48,769 nt of DNA from Alphaproteobacteria bacterium (GCA_013286285.1 JABDGA010000008.1:1-48769), one strand, 5' to 3'. Shown: positions 19,442 through 29,276, counted from the first letter of the stretch. Program-made: numbers and translations. Notes: generated from the sequence alone by a model not told the origin.

Positions 19442-20020
19442 ATGCTCACCATCATCGCCGGCAAGCATCGCGGCAGGAAAATCGAAACCAAGCGTAACGC
19501 CACCATCCGTCCGACCAGCAGCCGGGCACGGGGGGCGGTTTTCAATATACTGATGCATGGGCAATTCGGCGCGGACGGAAATTCCCCGCTGATTGACAAA
19601 TCCGTTATCGATCTTTTCTGCGGCACCGGCGCGCTTGGGCTGGAAGCACTTTCACGCGGCGCGGCACATGTCACTTTTGTTGACGGTTCTTCCGAATCCA
19701 TAGCACTTGCCAGCGCCAATGTCAAAAACCTGAAAGAAGAGCAAAACGCCCATTTCCTGCGTAATGATTCCACTACACTCCCCCCTGCCCGCAGAACCTG
19801 CAGCCTTGCCTTCCTCGATCCCCCCTACAACAGTGGACTTGCAGTCAAGTCGCTTGCCAGTCTCAGCAGCCAAGGCTGGCTGGAAGACAATGCCGTTGCC
19901 GTGATTGAGCTTTCGGCCAAGGAAATTTTTATCCCGCCCGAGCATTACTTACTCTTTGACGAGCGCAAATATGGCAATAGCAAGATAGTGTTTTTAAGGT
20001 ATGAGAAAGAGAGCGAATAA
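19442..20020 (+). CDS. rsmD: 16S rRNA (guanine(966)-N(2))-methyltransferase
   Basis: IIAGKHRGRKI; RPTSSRARGAVFNIL; DLFCGTGALGLEALSRGA; LAFLDPPY. Confidence 0.95.
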   Translation: MLTIIAGKHRGRKIETKRNATIRPTSSRARGAVFNILMHGQFGADGNSPLIDKSVIDLFCGTGALGLEALSRGAAHVTFVDGSSESIALASANVKNLKEEQNAHFLRNDSTTLPPARRTCSLAFLDPPYNSGLAVKSLASLSSQGWLEDNAVAVIELSAKEIFIPPEHYLLFDERKYGNSKIVFLRYEKESE

Positions 20021-20130
20021 ATTATACTCATGCCGTGTGCAAGTTAATATTTCTTTCAACTTATTGATAACACTAGCTGCCATGCCTGCGAAACCAGGCA
20101 TGACAAGCATGATAGGCCAACACTTTAAGT

Positions 20131-20258
20131 CGTTTTAAATAACCTTCATACATCGTCATACCGCGATTTAATCGAGGTATCTCTTGCTACTGCCTGAGAT
20201 GCCGTGGTCAAGCCACGGCATGACAATGATAGGAAAGATACAAAGGTTATTTAAAACG
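20131..20258. repeat. 128-bp MITE-like element with perfect 16-bp terminal inverted repeats
   Basis: cgttttaaataacctt (20131-20146) and aaggttatttaaaacg (20243-20258); internal core cgtcataccgcg...ggtatctc...cctgagatgccg...catgac. Confidence 0.75.
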
Positions 20259-20280
20259 GCTATAAAACCTGCATACGGCG

Positions 20281-21033
20281 TTATTCGCCACCCTGAGCGA
20301 TAAAATCACCGTTCAGAAAATCAGGCTTACCATATAGAAATGGCTGGCCTTCCGGCAAGGTCAGCTTTCCACCTGCGGCGGCAAGTATTGCATGTCCGGC
20401 AGCCACATCCCACTCCATCGTCGGACCAAAACGCGGATAAATATCGGCCTTGCCTTCGGCAAGCATACAGAATTTTATGGAACTGGCGGAAGGTATGCGC
20501 TTTTCGATATGGTGCGCCACGAGATAACCTTCCGTCGCCGCATTGATATGGGAGTGGCTGACCAGCGCAGTCAGCGGCGCTTCTTTCCTGCGGACATGTA
20601 TTGGCACCTCTGTTCCGTTGCGTTCGCAGAACGCTCCTTGCGCGCTTCCGTAATACATTTCCTTACTCACCGGATCATAGATAACGCCCAATACCGCTTC
20701 CCGCCGGTTATGAATCAGCCCAATATTGACCGTAAAATGCCCTTTTCCACGAATAAAACTCTTGGTGCCATCGAGCGGATCCACCAGCCAGAAATACTCC
20801 GCTTCTGCAATATCGGGCTTTTCCCCTTCTTCCGATACGATGGGTATGCCCGGTGTAATCTGCCTGAGTTTTGCGACAATAATCCGGTCGGCTTCCCGAT
20901 CCGCCTCGGTCACCGGCGAGGCATCGTCTTTCTGAAAAACGGCATGACCGGTCTGGTAACAGGTCATGATATATACGCCTGCAGAACGGGCAGCAGCGAT
21001 GGCCTGTGGCAAGAGAGGGGGAATATCAATCAT
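20281..21033 (-). CDS. cysQ: 3'(2'),5'-bisphosphate nucleotidase (inositol monophosphatase family)
   Basis: DDASPVTEADREADRII; VSEEGEKPD; FWLVDPLDGTKSFIRGKGHFTVNIGLI; EWDVAAGHAIL. Confidence 0.93.
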   Translation of the reverse strand: MIDIPPLLPQAIAAARSAGVYIMTCYQTGHAVFQKDDASPVTEADREADRIIVAKLRQITPGIPIVSEEGEKPDIAEAEYFWLVDPLDGTKSFIRGKGHFTVNIGLIHNRREAVLGVIYDPVSKEMYYGSAQGAFCERNGTEVPIHVRRKEAPLTALVSHSHINAATEGYLVAHHIEKRIPSASSIKFCMLAEGKADIYPRFGPTMEWDVAAGHAILAAAGGKLTLPEGQPFLYGKPDFLNGDFIAQGGE

Positions 21034-21136
21034 CCCATGAGCAATAGGATTCCCCTGCCCGTTTGTAAAGTAATCTTGCGTATAAATATTTTCTTAATAT
21101 CCTGCGCGGACTTATTAACCAGCCCTAAAAATGTAA

Positions 21137-22552
21137 ATGCTCTTTAATTCCTACGAATTCCTACTGCTCTTCCTGCCACTGACGTTATCTGGGATCTACC
21201 TGCTTACCTGGGGCAAGCAAACGAAATGCACTATTTGGTTTGCGGCGTTTGCATCACTCATCTTCTACGCAAGCGGGGAAAAATACATCGTATTCATATT
21301 ACTGGAATCGGTCATCTTCAACTATCTGGTAGGCAGTGCCATATTGCAGTGGCAGGAGAAGAAAAACCAGCGCTATGCAAACATATTACTCCTCATCGGC
21401 ATTACGGCGAATCTTGGGCTTCTCGGATATTTTAAATATACCAATTTCTTTGCCGCGAATCTGGAAAATGCATTCGGCTGGCATCTGGGAATCCCTCCCA
21501 TAGCCCTGCCCATCGGCATCTCATTTTATACCTTCACCCAGATAGGCTTTCTGGTGGATAGCTGGCGCGGGGAAAGCCACCGCTACCGCATCAGCGATTA
21601 TCTTTTATTCGTCACCTACTTCCCTCACCTCGTCGCCGGCCCCATACTCAACCACAAGAAAATCATCCCGCAGTTTGAGCAAAACCGTTTCGGCAGACCA
21701 TCCGCAGAAGCCTTATATAAGGCAGCGATTTTTTTCAGTGTCGGCATGTTCAAGAAAATCATCATCGCCGATAATCTTGCAGGCTATGTCCATATATTTT
21801 TCGATCATCCGGATCAGCTCAATATCATAGAAAGCTGGATGGCCGCACTCCTATATGCCTTACAGCTTTACTACGATTTTTCCGGTTATTCGGAGATGGC
21901 GGTCGGACTTTCGCTGCTCATGAACATTGAAATTCCCATCAACTTTAACTCACCCTATAAGTCCGCATCGATCGTGGAATTCTGGCGGCGCTGGCATATT
22001 TCGCTATCCTTGTTCCTGCGCGATTACATTTATATTCCGCTCGGCGGCAACCGCAAAGGCGAGGCACGGCGTTATTTCAACCTGGTGCTCACCATGTTCC
22101 TGGGCGGCCTGTGGCATGGCGCGGGCTGGACATTCATCCTGTGGGGCACATTGCACGGCTGCGGGCTCGCGATCAACCATATGTGGCAGCGCTTCGCCCG
22201 TCCTCTGCCACGCGTGGTTGCCCTGCCGTTCACCTTTATCTTTGTCATATTCGGCTGGGTTTTATTCCGTTCCCCCAATCTGCATGCCGCCGGACAGCTA
22301 TTTTCCGCCATGCTGGGCGGCCATGCCATACCCAATATATTCCATGGCGCCGATCCGTCATCCTTAGTACATCATGTATCTTCCTCCCTCTGCTGGATTG
22401 CCCTGCTGCTCTTATGGTGCTTTGCCGCACCCAATACCCAGCAATTTGCGGAAAAGCCGCGCTGGTATGTCGCCGTGATAGCCGCCTGCATGCTGGCGGC
22501 ATCGTTTATGAGCATAGACAGTGCCAGTGACTTTCTCTATTTCAAATTCTAA
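21137..22552 (+). CDS. MBOAT family O-acyltransferase (AlgI-like)
   Basis: LPIGISFYTFTQIGFLVDSWRGE; VAGPILNHKKIIPQF; YDFSGYSEMAVGLSLLMNIEIPINFNSPYKS; FWRRWHISLSLFLRDYIYIPLGGNR; GLWHGAGWTFILWGTLHG. Confidence 0.95.
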   Translation: MLFNSYEFLLLFLPLTLSGIYLLTWGKQTKCTIWFAAFASLIFYASGEKYIVFILLESVIFNYLVGSAILQWQEKKNQRYANILLLIGITANLGLLGYFKYTNFFAANLENAFGWHLGIPPIALPIGISFYTFTQIGFLVDSWRGESHRYRISDYLLFVTYFPHLVAGPILNHKKIIPQFEQNRFGRPSAEALYKAAIFFSVGMFKKIIIADNLAGYVHIFFDHPDQLNIIESWMAALLYALQLYYDFSGYSEMAVGLSLLMNIEIPINFNSPYKSASIVEFWRRWHISLSLFLRDYIYIPLGGNRKGEARRYFNLVLTMFLGGLWHGAGWTFILWGTLHGCGLAINHMWQRFARPLPRVVALPFTFIFVIFGWVLFRSPNLHAAGQLFSAMLGGHAIPNIFHGADPSSLVHHVSSSLCWIALLLLWCFAAPNTQQFAEKPRWYVAVIAACMLAASFMSIDSASDFLYFKF

Positions 22553-22553
22553 A

Positions 22554-24047
22554 ATGCTTATGAATCCCTGGAAACGGACATTACGTATCTATCTCGCAGC
22601 CGTCTTTCTGGTCATGGGGATTCCCATGCTGTTCATGCTGATAGTAGACCCCTATAATATTTCCATGTGGGTTACGCGCCCGTGGCTGAATGCCAAAGCA
22701 TCAGAAATCTCCAACCAGAGCCGTCTGGCGAAAGCGGCAGCAATTATACGCCATAAGCCGGACACAATCATCATCGGGAGCTCAGTAGCAGACGGCGGCT
22801 TTGTCGTTCCCGGCTCCACCTACAGCTACGACATCAACCGCGCGGAGCATTTACATGACTATGAAAAGGCTCCTTTTATTTTCAACGCAGGCATACGTGG
22901 CGGTGTGATTGAAGACGGACTGGAAATGCTCAAGCATGCTTACGCCAATAACCCGCAGTTAAAGCATGTGATCGCGGGATACGAATGGGCGCAGTTCACC
23001 GGCATCCGCCCCATCACAGCCATGCATGACACCGAAGTATACGGCAGCACCATGCTTTTTCCCTTCGCCTATAAGAAATACTGCACCTGGACTGCCTTTG
23101 ACGATGCACTCAGGACCATCGAAGCCAATACCGGCATTTCGCGCGATGAATTGCAGGAAAAACTCAAACATCCTTCCAAATGGATTTTCGGGCTTTCCCC
23201 CATCAGCAAAGCAGATGCAGCGGAAAGCCCTATGCTCAAACCGCTACGCATGAGTATCCTGTCCGACTACCCCGTTGTCGCTTTTAATGATCCGGTCTTT
23301 ACGCATGAGTATTATTTTGCCTTCTGGTACACTATCGGACTCAAGGGACGCCTGCTGCAATCCGGCGAAAATGGCGTCATAGACAAGGATGCGCTGGAAG
23401 TATTACGCAAGATAGTGGCATTCACCCGGGAAAAACACATTACCCTGACTCTGTATCTGTCTCCCCAGCCACCAGTATTCTGGGAGATGGTAAGAAAAGA
23501 CGGGTTATGGCCTTACTATGAAAAATGGCTAAAGACGGTAGCTGAAATCTATCCCTATTATGATTTTTCACGTTACCCGGAAGTCGTCAATGATGACGCG
23601 CATAAAAGCTTCGGCGGCGATATCGTGCATTTCCTGCCCACGCTGGGAGAAAAGCTTTTACCCGCATTACTGCGTGACAGCGAACAGGAACATGGGGCTT
23701 ACTATGTGACTTCCCAGACCGTGAATGCGGATATTGCCAGCCGTACTGCTGAGCTGGATACCTGGCTGAACGCCAATCCTGCAAAATCTGGCCTGATTAA
23801 TAAACTGGATTTCGCGTCCGATAAAGGAAACGACGATCTGGCTTCCATCATTCCCACTCCTTTTGAACCGGATTTTCACGGGTTCAGGATTATCCGCCAT
23901 CTGCATGATCAGTATTTTGCCCTGCCGTATAGCAGACAACCCTATGACTTAGAACACGTTATAAATCATGACTACAATACCATGCTCACAGGAGCCTCGG
24001 TGGATGACCTGATGACGAAAATTGCCCATATTAAGGCAGATAAATAA
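22554..24047 (+). CDS. Membrane-anchored SGNH-like protein, putative partner of the MBOAT acyltransferase
   Basis: N-terminal TM; TIIIGSSVADGGFVVPG; FNAGIRGG; located 1 bp after the MBOAT stop codon. Confidence 0.55.
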   Translation: MLMNPWKRTLRIYLAAVFLVMGIPMLFMLIVDPYNISMWVTRPWLNAKASEISNQSRLAKAAAIIRHKPDTIIIGSSVADGGFVVPGSTYSYDINRAEHLHDYEKAPFIFNAGIRGGVIEDGLEMLKHAYANNPQLKHVIAGYEWAQFTGIRPITAMHDTEVYGSTMLFPFAYKKYCTWTAFDDALRTIEANTGISRDELQEKLKHPSKWIFGLSPISKADAAESPMLKPLRMSILSDYPVVAFNDPVFTHEYYFAFWYTIGLKGRLLQSGENGVIDKDALEVLRKIVAFTREKHITLTLYLSPQPPVFWEMVRKDGLWPYYEKWLKTVAEIYPYYDFSRYPEVVNDDAHKSFGGDIVHFLPTLGEKLLPALLRDSEQEHGAYYVTSQTVNADIASRTAELDTWLNANPAKSGLINKLDFASDKGNDDLASIIPTPFEPDFHGFRIIRHLHDQYFALPYSRQPYDLEHVINHDYNTMLTGASVDDLMTKIAHIKADK

Positions 24048-24104
24048 TCAAAAGAGACGTTTCCACGCTTGCTTTCCCGCGGGCAATCGCTTATAAGGCC
24101 GCCC

Positions 24105-25937
24105 ATGACAAACATGAGAAATATCGCGATTATCGCGCACGTAGACCACGGCAAAACCACGCTCGTGGATGCAATGCTGAAGCAAACCGGCACTTTCCGC
24201 GAGAACCAGGAAGTGGCTACCTGCGTCATGGATTCCGGCGATCTGGAAAAAGAACGTGGCATCACCATCTTAGCCAAATGCACCTCAGTGGTGCGTGGCG
24301 ATACGCGGATTAATATCGTGGATACACCGGGTCACGCCGATTTCGGCGGCGAAGTCGAGCGTATATTGTCTATGGTAGATGGAGTCGTCCTGCTGGTGGA
24401 CGCGGCTGAAGGCCCCATGCCGCAGACCAAATTCGTCCTCAGCAAAGCATTGCGCATCGGGCTTAAGCCTATCGTACTTATCAATAAAATCGATCGTGGC
24501 GACGCACGTCCCGACGAAGTTATCAATGAAATATTCGATTTGTTCATAGCGCTGGAGGCTTCCGATGCGCAACTGGACTTTCCGGTGCTCTACGCCTCGG
24601 GCCGCGCTGGCTGGAGCGTCAAGGATCTGAAGGACGAAAAAACCAACCTGGATCCGCTGTTTGAGACGATACTCTCTTATGTCGATGCCCCCGATGTCGA
24701 TAAAGACGCACCATTTTCCATGTTGGCAACCATACTGAATTCCGACCCGTATCTTGGCCGTATCCTTACCGGGCGTATTTACAGTGGCCGCGCGCGCGTC
24801 GGCATCCCTATCAAGGCGATTAACCTCAAGGGGGAAATTGTTGAACAGGGACGGATGACCAAACTGCTCTCCTTCCAAGGCATCAAGCGCGTCCCCATTA
24901 CCGAAGCAGAGGCAGGCGATATCATCTGCATTGCCGGACTGGAACACGCCTCTGTGGCGGATACTATAGGCGAATTGAGCGTTAACACGCCGATAGCGTC
25001 AACACCGGTGGATCCTCCGACCATGGCCATTACCATCGCAGTAAATGACTCTCCGCTCGCCGGGAAAGAAGGTAGCAAAGTCACTTCGCGCCTCATTGCC
25101 GAGCGCCTGTTTGCAGAAGCGGAAAGCAATGTAGCCATTTCCGTCAAGGAAACAGATGGCAAGGATGCGTTTGAAGTAGGCGGACGCGGCGAATTACAAC
25201 TGGGTGTGCTTATTGAAACCATGCGCCGCGAAGGGTTTGAGGTGTCTGTATCGCGCCCGCGTGTCTTGTTTAAGCAAGACCCGGATACCGGAGCCAGACT
25301 GGAGCCGGTCGAGGAAGTGGTTGTGGATGTGGACGAACAATATACCGGCGTCGTGGTGGAGAAAGTATCGTTGCGCAAAGGTGAAATGGTAGACATGCGA
25401 CCTTCGGGCGGCGGCAAGACCCGTATTATCTTCCATGTACCAGCCCGTGGGCTCATCGGCTACCAGAGCGAATTCTTGACGGATACACGCGGCACCGGCA
25501 TCATGAACCGACTGTTTCACGGCTATGCACCTTACAAGGGAGACATTCCCGGACGTAGAAATGGCGCGCTTATCTCCACCGATGCCGGGGAAGCGGTTGC
25601 CTATGCCATCTGGCAGTTGCAGGAACGCGGCATGATGTTCATCAATCCGCAGGATAAGGTATATGAGGGCATGATCGTCGGCGAACACAGCCGTGATAAC
25701 GATCTGGAAATCAATGTACTTAAGAACAAGCAGCTCACCAATATCCGCACCACCAGCAAGGATGAGGCAATCCGTTTAGTCCCCCCTCTTTTGATGACGC
25801 TGGAGCAGATGATTTCCTATATCCAGGACGACGAACTGGTAGAGGTAACGCCAAAATCCCTGCGTTTGCGCAAAAGGTTCCTTGATGCCAATGAACGCAA
25901 GCGTATGAGCCGTGAAAGCAAACGCGAGGCCTCTTAA
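24105..25937 (+). CDS. typA: Ribosome-associated GTPase TypA/BipA
   Basis: MRNIAIIAHVDHGKTTLVDAMLKQTGTFR; VDTPGHADFGGEVERI; RGLIGYQSEFLTDTRGTGIMN; GMIVGEHSRDNDLEINVLKNKQLTNIR. Confidence 0.98.
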   Translation: MTNMRNIAIIAHVDHGKTTLVDAMLKQTGTFRENQEVATCVMDSGDLEKERGITILAKCTSVVRGDTRINIVDTPGHADFGGEVERILSMVDGVVLLVDAAEGPMPQTKFVLSKALRIGLKPIVLINKIDRGDARPDEVINEIFDLFIALEASDAQLDFPVLYASGRAGWSVKDLKDEKTNLDPLFETILSYVDAPDVDKDAPFSMLATILNSDPYLGRILTGRIYSGRARVGIPIKAINLKGEIVEQGRMTKLLSFQGIKRVPITEAEAGDIICIAGLEHASVADTIGELSVNTPIASTPVDPPTMAITIAVNDSPLAGKEGSKVTSRLIAERLFAEAESNVAISVKETDGKDAFEVGGRGELQLGVLIETMRREGFEVSVSRPRVLFKQDPDTGARLEPVEEVVVDVDEQYTGVVVEKVSLRKGEMVDMRPSGGGKTRIIFHVPARGLIGYQSEFLTDTRGTGIMNRLFHGYAPYKGDIPGRRNGALISTDAGEAVAYAIWQLQERGMMFINPQDKVYEGMIVGEHSRDNDLEINVLKNKQLTNIRTTSKDEAIRLVPPLLMTLEQMISYIQDDELVEVTPKSLRLRKRFLDANERKRMSRESKREAS

Positions 25938-26087
25938 AGGACGAGGCAGGCTGAACTGCATGGTTTGGCGGCTACGAAGAGTTATCTGTGCCTGATAACT
26001 TTAATAATTATATAATATATTTTTCATGGATTAGTCATAATCATATGTTATTTTATATGTGTAAACTATTATAAAAAAGGGCTGTAT

Positions 26088-26735
26088 ATGATAAAATATA
26101 CGTTAAATTTGACAAACAGCCTATGCGTCTTATGTTCTCGTTTATCCTTTATCATATCCCTTTGTATTGCCCTCTGCATATTTTCTGCTCAGACTAGTGA
26201 TGCTGGTTCCCCTTCGAGCAAATGCTCTGATGCCGCAGCGGTGGGAGCGACGACGCCACGAGTATATAATGAATGCACCAATGCAGCCAGTTGGTGCAGC
26301 AGAATATGCGGTACAGGCTGGGATGTAACGGTGCATGAGGCCGCCGACTGCTCTTATCAGTGTAAATGCAACCACCAGGGATGCGGTAGCAACAATGGAA
26401 ATAGTAGCAGTAGCGGCGGCGGCAATGGTAGCAGTAGCAGTGGTGGTAACGGTAGTAGTAGTAGTAGTAGTAGTGGTGGCACCACCACTGGCCCCGGAGG
26501 AACTCAGGAATGTAACGCAATCAGTGGTGGCACATCCTCCGGTTCATCCTGCATCTGCAATATTAGCGCTACCGGTTTTAATAATGATGGCACCAGCGTG
26601 TGCCCTCACGCAACGGATAATGGAGTTCCCCTTAACACGTATGACTGCTCGGCAGTAGCGCCAAAAGGTTGCGGCCCAAATTGCTGCGGCAACTCTGGCA
26701 ACGCTAATTGCCAGAGCGGTTGTAACAGCAGGTAA
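26088..26735 (+). CDS. Secreted Cys-rich protein with Ser/Gly low-complexity linker
   Basis: N-terminal hydrophobic segment, about 22 Cys in total, S/G linker including a (GTA)7 microsatellite. Confidence 0.6.
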   Translation: MIKYTLNLTNSLCVLCSRLSFIISLCIALCIFSAQTSDAGSPSSKCSDAAAVGATTPRVYNECTNAASWCSRICGTGWDVTVHEAADCSYQCKCNHQGCGSNNGNSSSSGGGNGSSSSGGNGSSSSSSSGGTTTGPGGTQECNAISGGTSSGSSCICNISATGFNNDGTSVCPHATDNGVPLNTYDCSAVAPKGCGPNCCGNSGNANCQSGCNSR

Positions 26736-26758
26736 TTTTCTGTTTATCGTTTAAGTGC

Positions 26759-27223
26759 TCAATCTCGGCACCGTATGAGCCGTAAAACCCTGCGGAGCTT
26801 TGTGGCATCGCAGGGTTTTGTTAGGTAATCGAATATGCATAGGTCGTGCGTATTTTTCAGATAGCTAAAATGCTTATACTCCGTCAGGATAATGATAGGT
26901 ACGCTGCGTATTTCACCGCTCATGTCCGTCATATCGTTGAGCACCTCAAAGCCGTCCAAGCATGGCAGTCCTAGATCCAGCAGAATCATGTCCGGTGTCG
27001 GCCTACCTGCGAACACACCGCTACGCATAAGGTAGGGCAACACCTCGTTTCCTCTCTTCAGGCGCTCCAGCGTATAAGGAACCTGTATCTCGTCGAGCAT
27101 CATCTTGATGTAGGCGGCATCACTGGAATTATCCTCTACCAGCAGGATATTGTATGGCACAGCAGTATTATAGAAAAATGCATTGGACAATGTCTGTGCA
27201 GTCTGGATCATAAAAATGCTCAA
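26759..27223 (-). CDS. Stand-alone response regulator receiver domain
   Basis: NILLVEDNSSDAAYIKMML; DMILLDLGLPCLDGFEVL; VPIIILTEY; FDYLTKPCD. Confidence 0.9.
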   Translation of the reverse strand: MSIFMIQTAQTLSNAFFYNTAVPYNILLVEDNSSDAAYIKMMLDEIQVPYTLERLKRGNEVLPYLMRSGVFAGRPTPDMILLDLGLPCLDGFEVLNDMTDMSGEIRSVPIIILTEYKHFSYLKNTHDLCIFDYLTKPCDATKLRRVLRLIRCRD

Positions 27224-27610
27224 TTAAATCGTTGTTGCCTGCTCAATCATGAACTTAATTACAAAGCCGCTTTCCTTTCCCTTTTCCACACAATGCCTTG
27301 CCCCGCACAGGATAGCCTGCTGCCGTAGCTGGGGATCATTCACCCCGCTATAGACAATAATCGGAATATCCGGGCGGCTGCCATGCAGGGCCGATACGGT
27401 TGCAACCCCGGTGCTATCCAGCAGGTTCAAATCCAGAAGCATCAGAGAGAACGATTCGCTGTCCAGTGCAGCGAGCGCATCGGCAAGGCGTGATACGGTC
27501 GTAAAGTCATAGCGGATAAAAGAAAGGGATGTTCCCAGCATCTGCTGAATAAGACAGGCATCGCTTGCACAGTCTTCCACCAGAAGAATCTTCTGTATAT
27601 CAAGTGCCAT
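27224..27610 (-). CDS. Stand-alone response regulator receiver domain
   Basis: MALDIQKILLVEDCASDACLIQQML; SLMLLDLNLLDSTG; IPIIVYSG; CVEKGKE; start revised from 27667. Confidence 0.88.
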   Translation of the reverse strand: MALDIQKILLVEDCASDACLIQQMLGTSLSFIRYDFTTVSRLADALAALDSESFSLMLLDLNLLDSTGVATVSALHGSRPDIPIIVYSGVNDPQLRQQAILCGARHCVEKGKESGFVIKFMIEQATTI

Positions 27611-27660
27611 AACAGAATTTACATGCTTAGGTTTATTATATTCATAATAATACAATTTTA

Positions 27661-27675
27661 TTAACATATAGTTAA
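27661..27675. promoter_or_regulatory. Candidate CtrA box upstream of the receiver gene
   Basis: TTAA-CATATAG-TTAA; lies inside a 9-bp dyad acaatttta...taaaattgt (27652-27681). Confidence 0.45.
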
Positions 27676-28055
27676 AATTGTAATTCTATTATAAATAAAA
27701 ACTTATAGTTGTTTTTATGCTGATATTATAAAGTTTACGATTTCGATCCTGAGTGTAGTGTCTCACGCGGTGATTTACCTCTTTTTTTACTCCAGAGCCT
27801 TCCTGTCCTGCACGAGAAAACACTACACCCCAATATAATGGCTAGTATGCTTTTCGTTTCACGCCTGCAGTGTTTTAGCCGTATTACCCATAGTAAACTT
27901 TGCGTGAAACGGCACACTAGCTTAAGTATATTACCCGCTTACACATATGTTAAAAATACAACTATAGATTTATTTATATATGCCAAATTGAGATTCCAAC
28001 TTTACTTACTATCTCAATACGTGTATTTATAAATATATATTATAGGATAAGTTGA

Positions 28056-28514
28056 ATGAATATTTATGCTAGCCTTATTGAAATTCTGCTTGTGGAGGAT
28101 AATCCTGGGGATGTGGAACTCATGCATGAAGCATTCAGTGATTCAAAAATCAGCAATAGCATACATGTTACAGGGGACGGAGAGGCAGCGCTGGATTTTC
28201 TCTACCAACGCAATGGTTATGAAAACGCTGTGAGACCGGATGTCATATTTCTTGACATCAACCTGCCTAAAAGAGATGGTAAGGAAGTGTTGAATATCAT
28301 TAAAAATGATCCTCTCATTAAAGCTATACCAGTCGTCGTCATGACCGGCTCGGCAGCGGAGCGTGACATCCTGAAAAGCCATCGGATCCACGCCGATTGT
28401 TACATCACGAAGCCGGTGACGCTGGCTTCCTTCCTGGAAGTCATACGATCCGTGGGGGAGTTCTGGCTGGGAGCAGTAAAACTTCCGCCGCGTTCCGTCG
28501 AGCAAGCAGCATAA
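28056..28514 (+). CDS. Rcp1-like response regulator
   Basis: IEILLVEDNPGDVELMHEAF; PDVIFLDINLPKRDGKEVL; IPVVVMTGSAAERDI; CYITKPV. Confidence 0.92.
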   Translation: MNIYASLIEILLVEDNPGDVELMHEAFSDSKISNSIHVTGDGEAALDFLYQRNGYENAVRPDVIFLDINLPKRDGKEVLNIIKNDPLIKAIPVVVMTGSAAERDILKSHRIHADCYITKPVTLASFLEVIRSVGEFWLGAVKLPPRSVEQAA

Positions 28515-28523
28515 AGGTGGTGT

Positions 28524-29276
28524 ATGGCAACGCAGGACCCGATATTGCCAGACCCACTTGAAGCCGTAAGAAACGAACTTAATGACTTTACCTATACCGT
28601 ATCGCATGACTTAGGCGCGCCGTTGCGTTCAGTGGTCAGCTTCTCCAAACTGATACAGCAAAAATATGAGCACTCCCTCGATGATAAGGGCAAACACTAC
28701 CTCGAATTCGTGACAAGCGGCGGCGAAAAGGCGCAGGCGATGCTGCAAGGACTATTGCAGTATTCACGCCTGCGCACCCAGGCAAAGCCGCCGGAACCCG
28801 TCAATATTTCCGCGCTTGTCGAAAAATGCCGAATTGCATTGAAGGACAGAATTTCCGCGTGCGCTGCGTTCCTGATTGCCGATAGCCCCCTTCCTATCAT
28901 AGAGGCAGATCCCGATCAGTTGTTCATGCTTTTCATGGCGGTGCTCAATAACTCCCTTACCTACCGCAGGCCAGATGTTGCGCTGCGCATCGTGATTACC
29001 GCCTCCGAAACACAGGATAACTGGAAGTTCACCATTGAGGATAACGGCATCGGTATCCCTGCAGCGCAAAGTACGCGTATTTTCGGCCTGTTCAAGCGCC
29101 TGCATACGGATGAGGAGTATGCCGGCATCGGAATGGGCCTGACACTTTCCCGGCGTATTGTCGAGCGTCATGGCGGCACCATTGGCACCCTACTCGCGGA
29201 AAGCGGCGGCGTGCTGTTATGGTTTACATTGGCAAAATCACAGACGCATCACCCAAAGGAGGCTTCCCGTGACTGA
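28524..29276 (+). CDS. Sensor histidine kinase lacking a recognisable sensor domain
   Basis: DFTYTVSHDLGAPLRSVVSFSKLI (H box); IEDNGIGIP; GIGMGLTLSRRIVERHGG. Confidence 0.92.
   Translation: MATQDPILPDPLEAVRNELNDFTYTVSHDLGAPLRSVVSFSKLIQQKYEHSLDDKGKHYLEFVTSGGEKAQAMLQGLLQYSRLRTQAKPPEPVNISALVEKCRIALKDRISACAAFLIADSPLPIIEADPDQLFMLFMAVLNNSLTYRRPDVALRIVITASETQDNWKFTIEDNGIGIPAAQSTRIFGLFKRLHTDEEYAGIGMGLTLSRRIVERHGGTIGTLLAESGGVLLWFTLAKSQTHHPKEASRD

Noticed and set aside
26784-26821. Stem-loop aaaaccctgcg...cgcagggtttt resembling a Rho-independent terminator
   Set aside because: It lies inside the C-terminal coding part of the 26759-27223 receiver (KPCDATKLRRVL); treated as coincidence
29158-29268. N-terminal extension of the GGDEF ORF (MSSVMAAPLAPYSRKAA...)
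   Set aside because: Overlaps the kinase coding region; the REC domain begins right after the GTG at 29269
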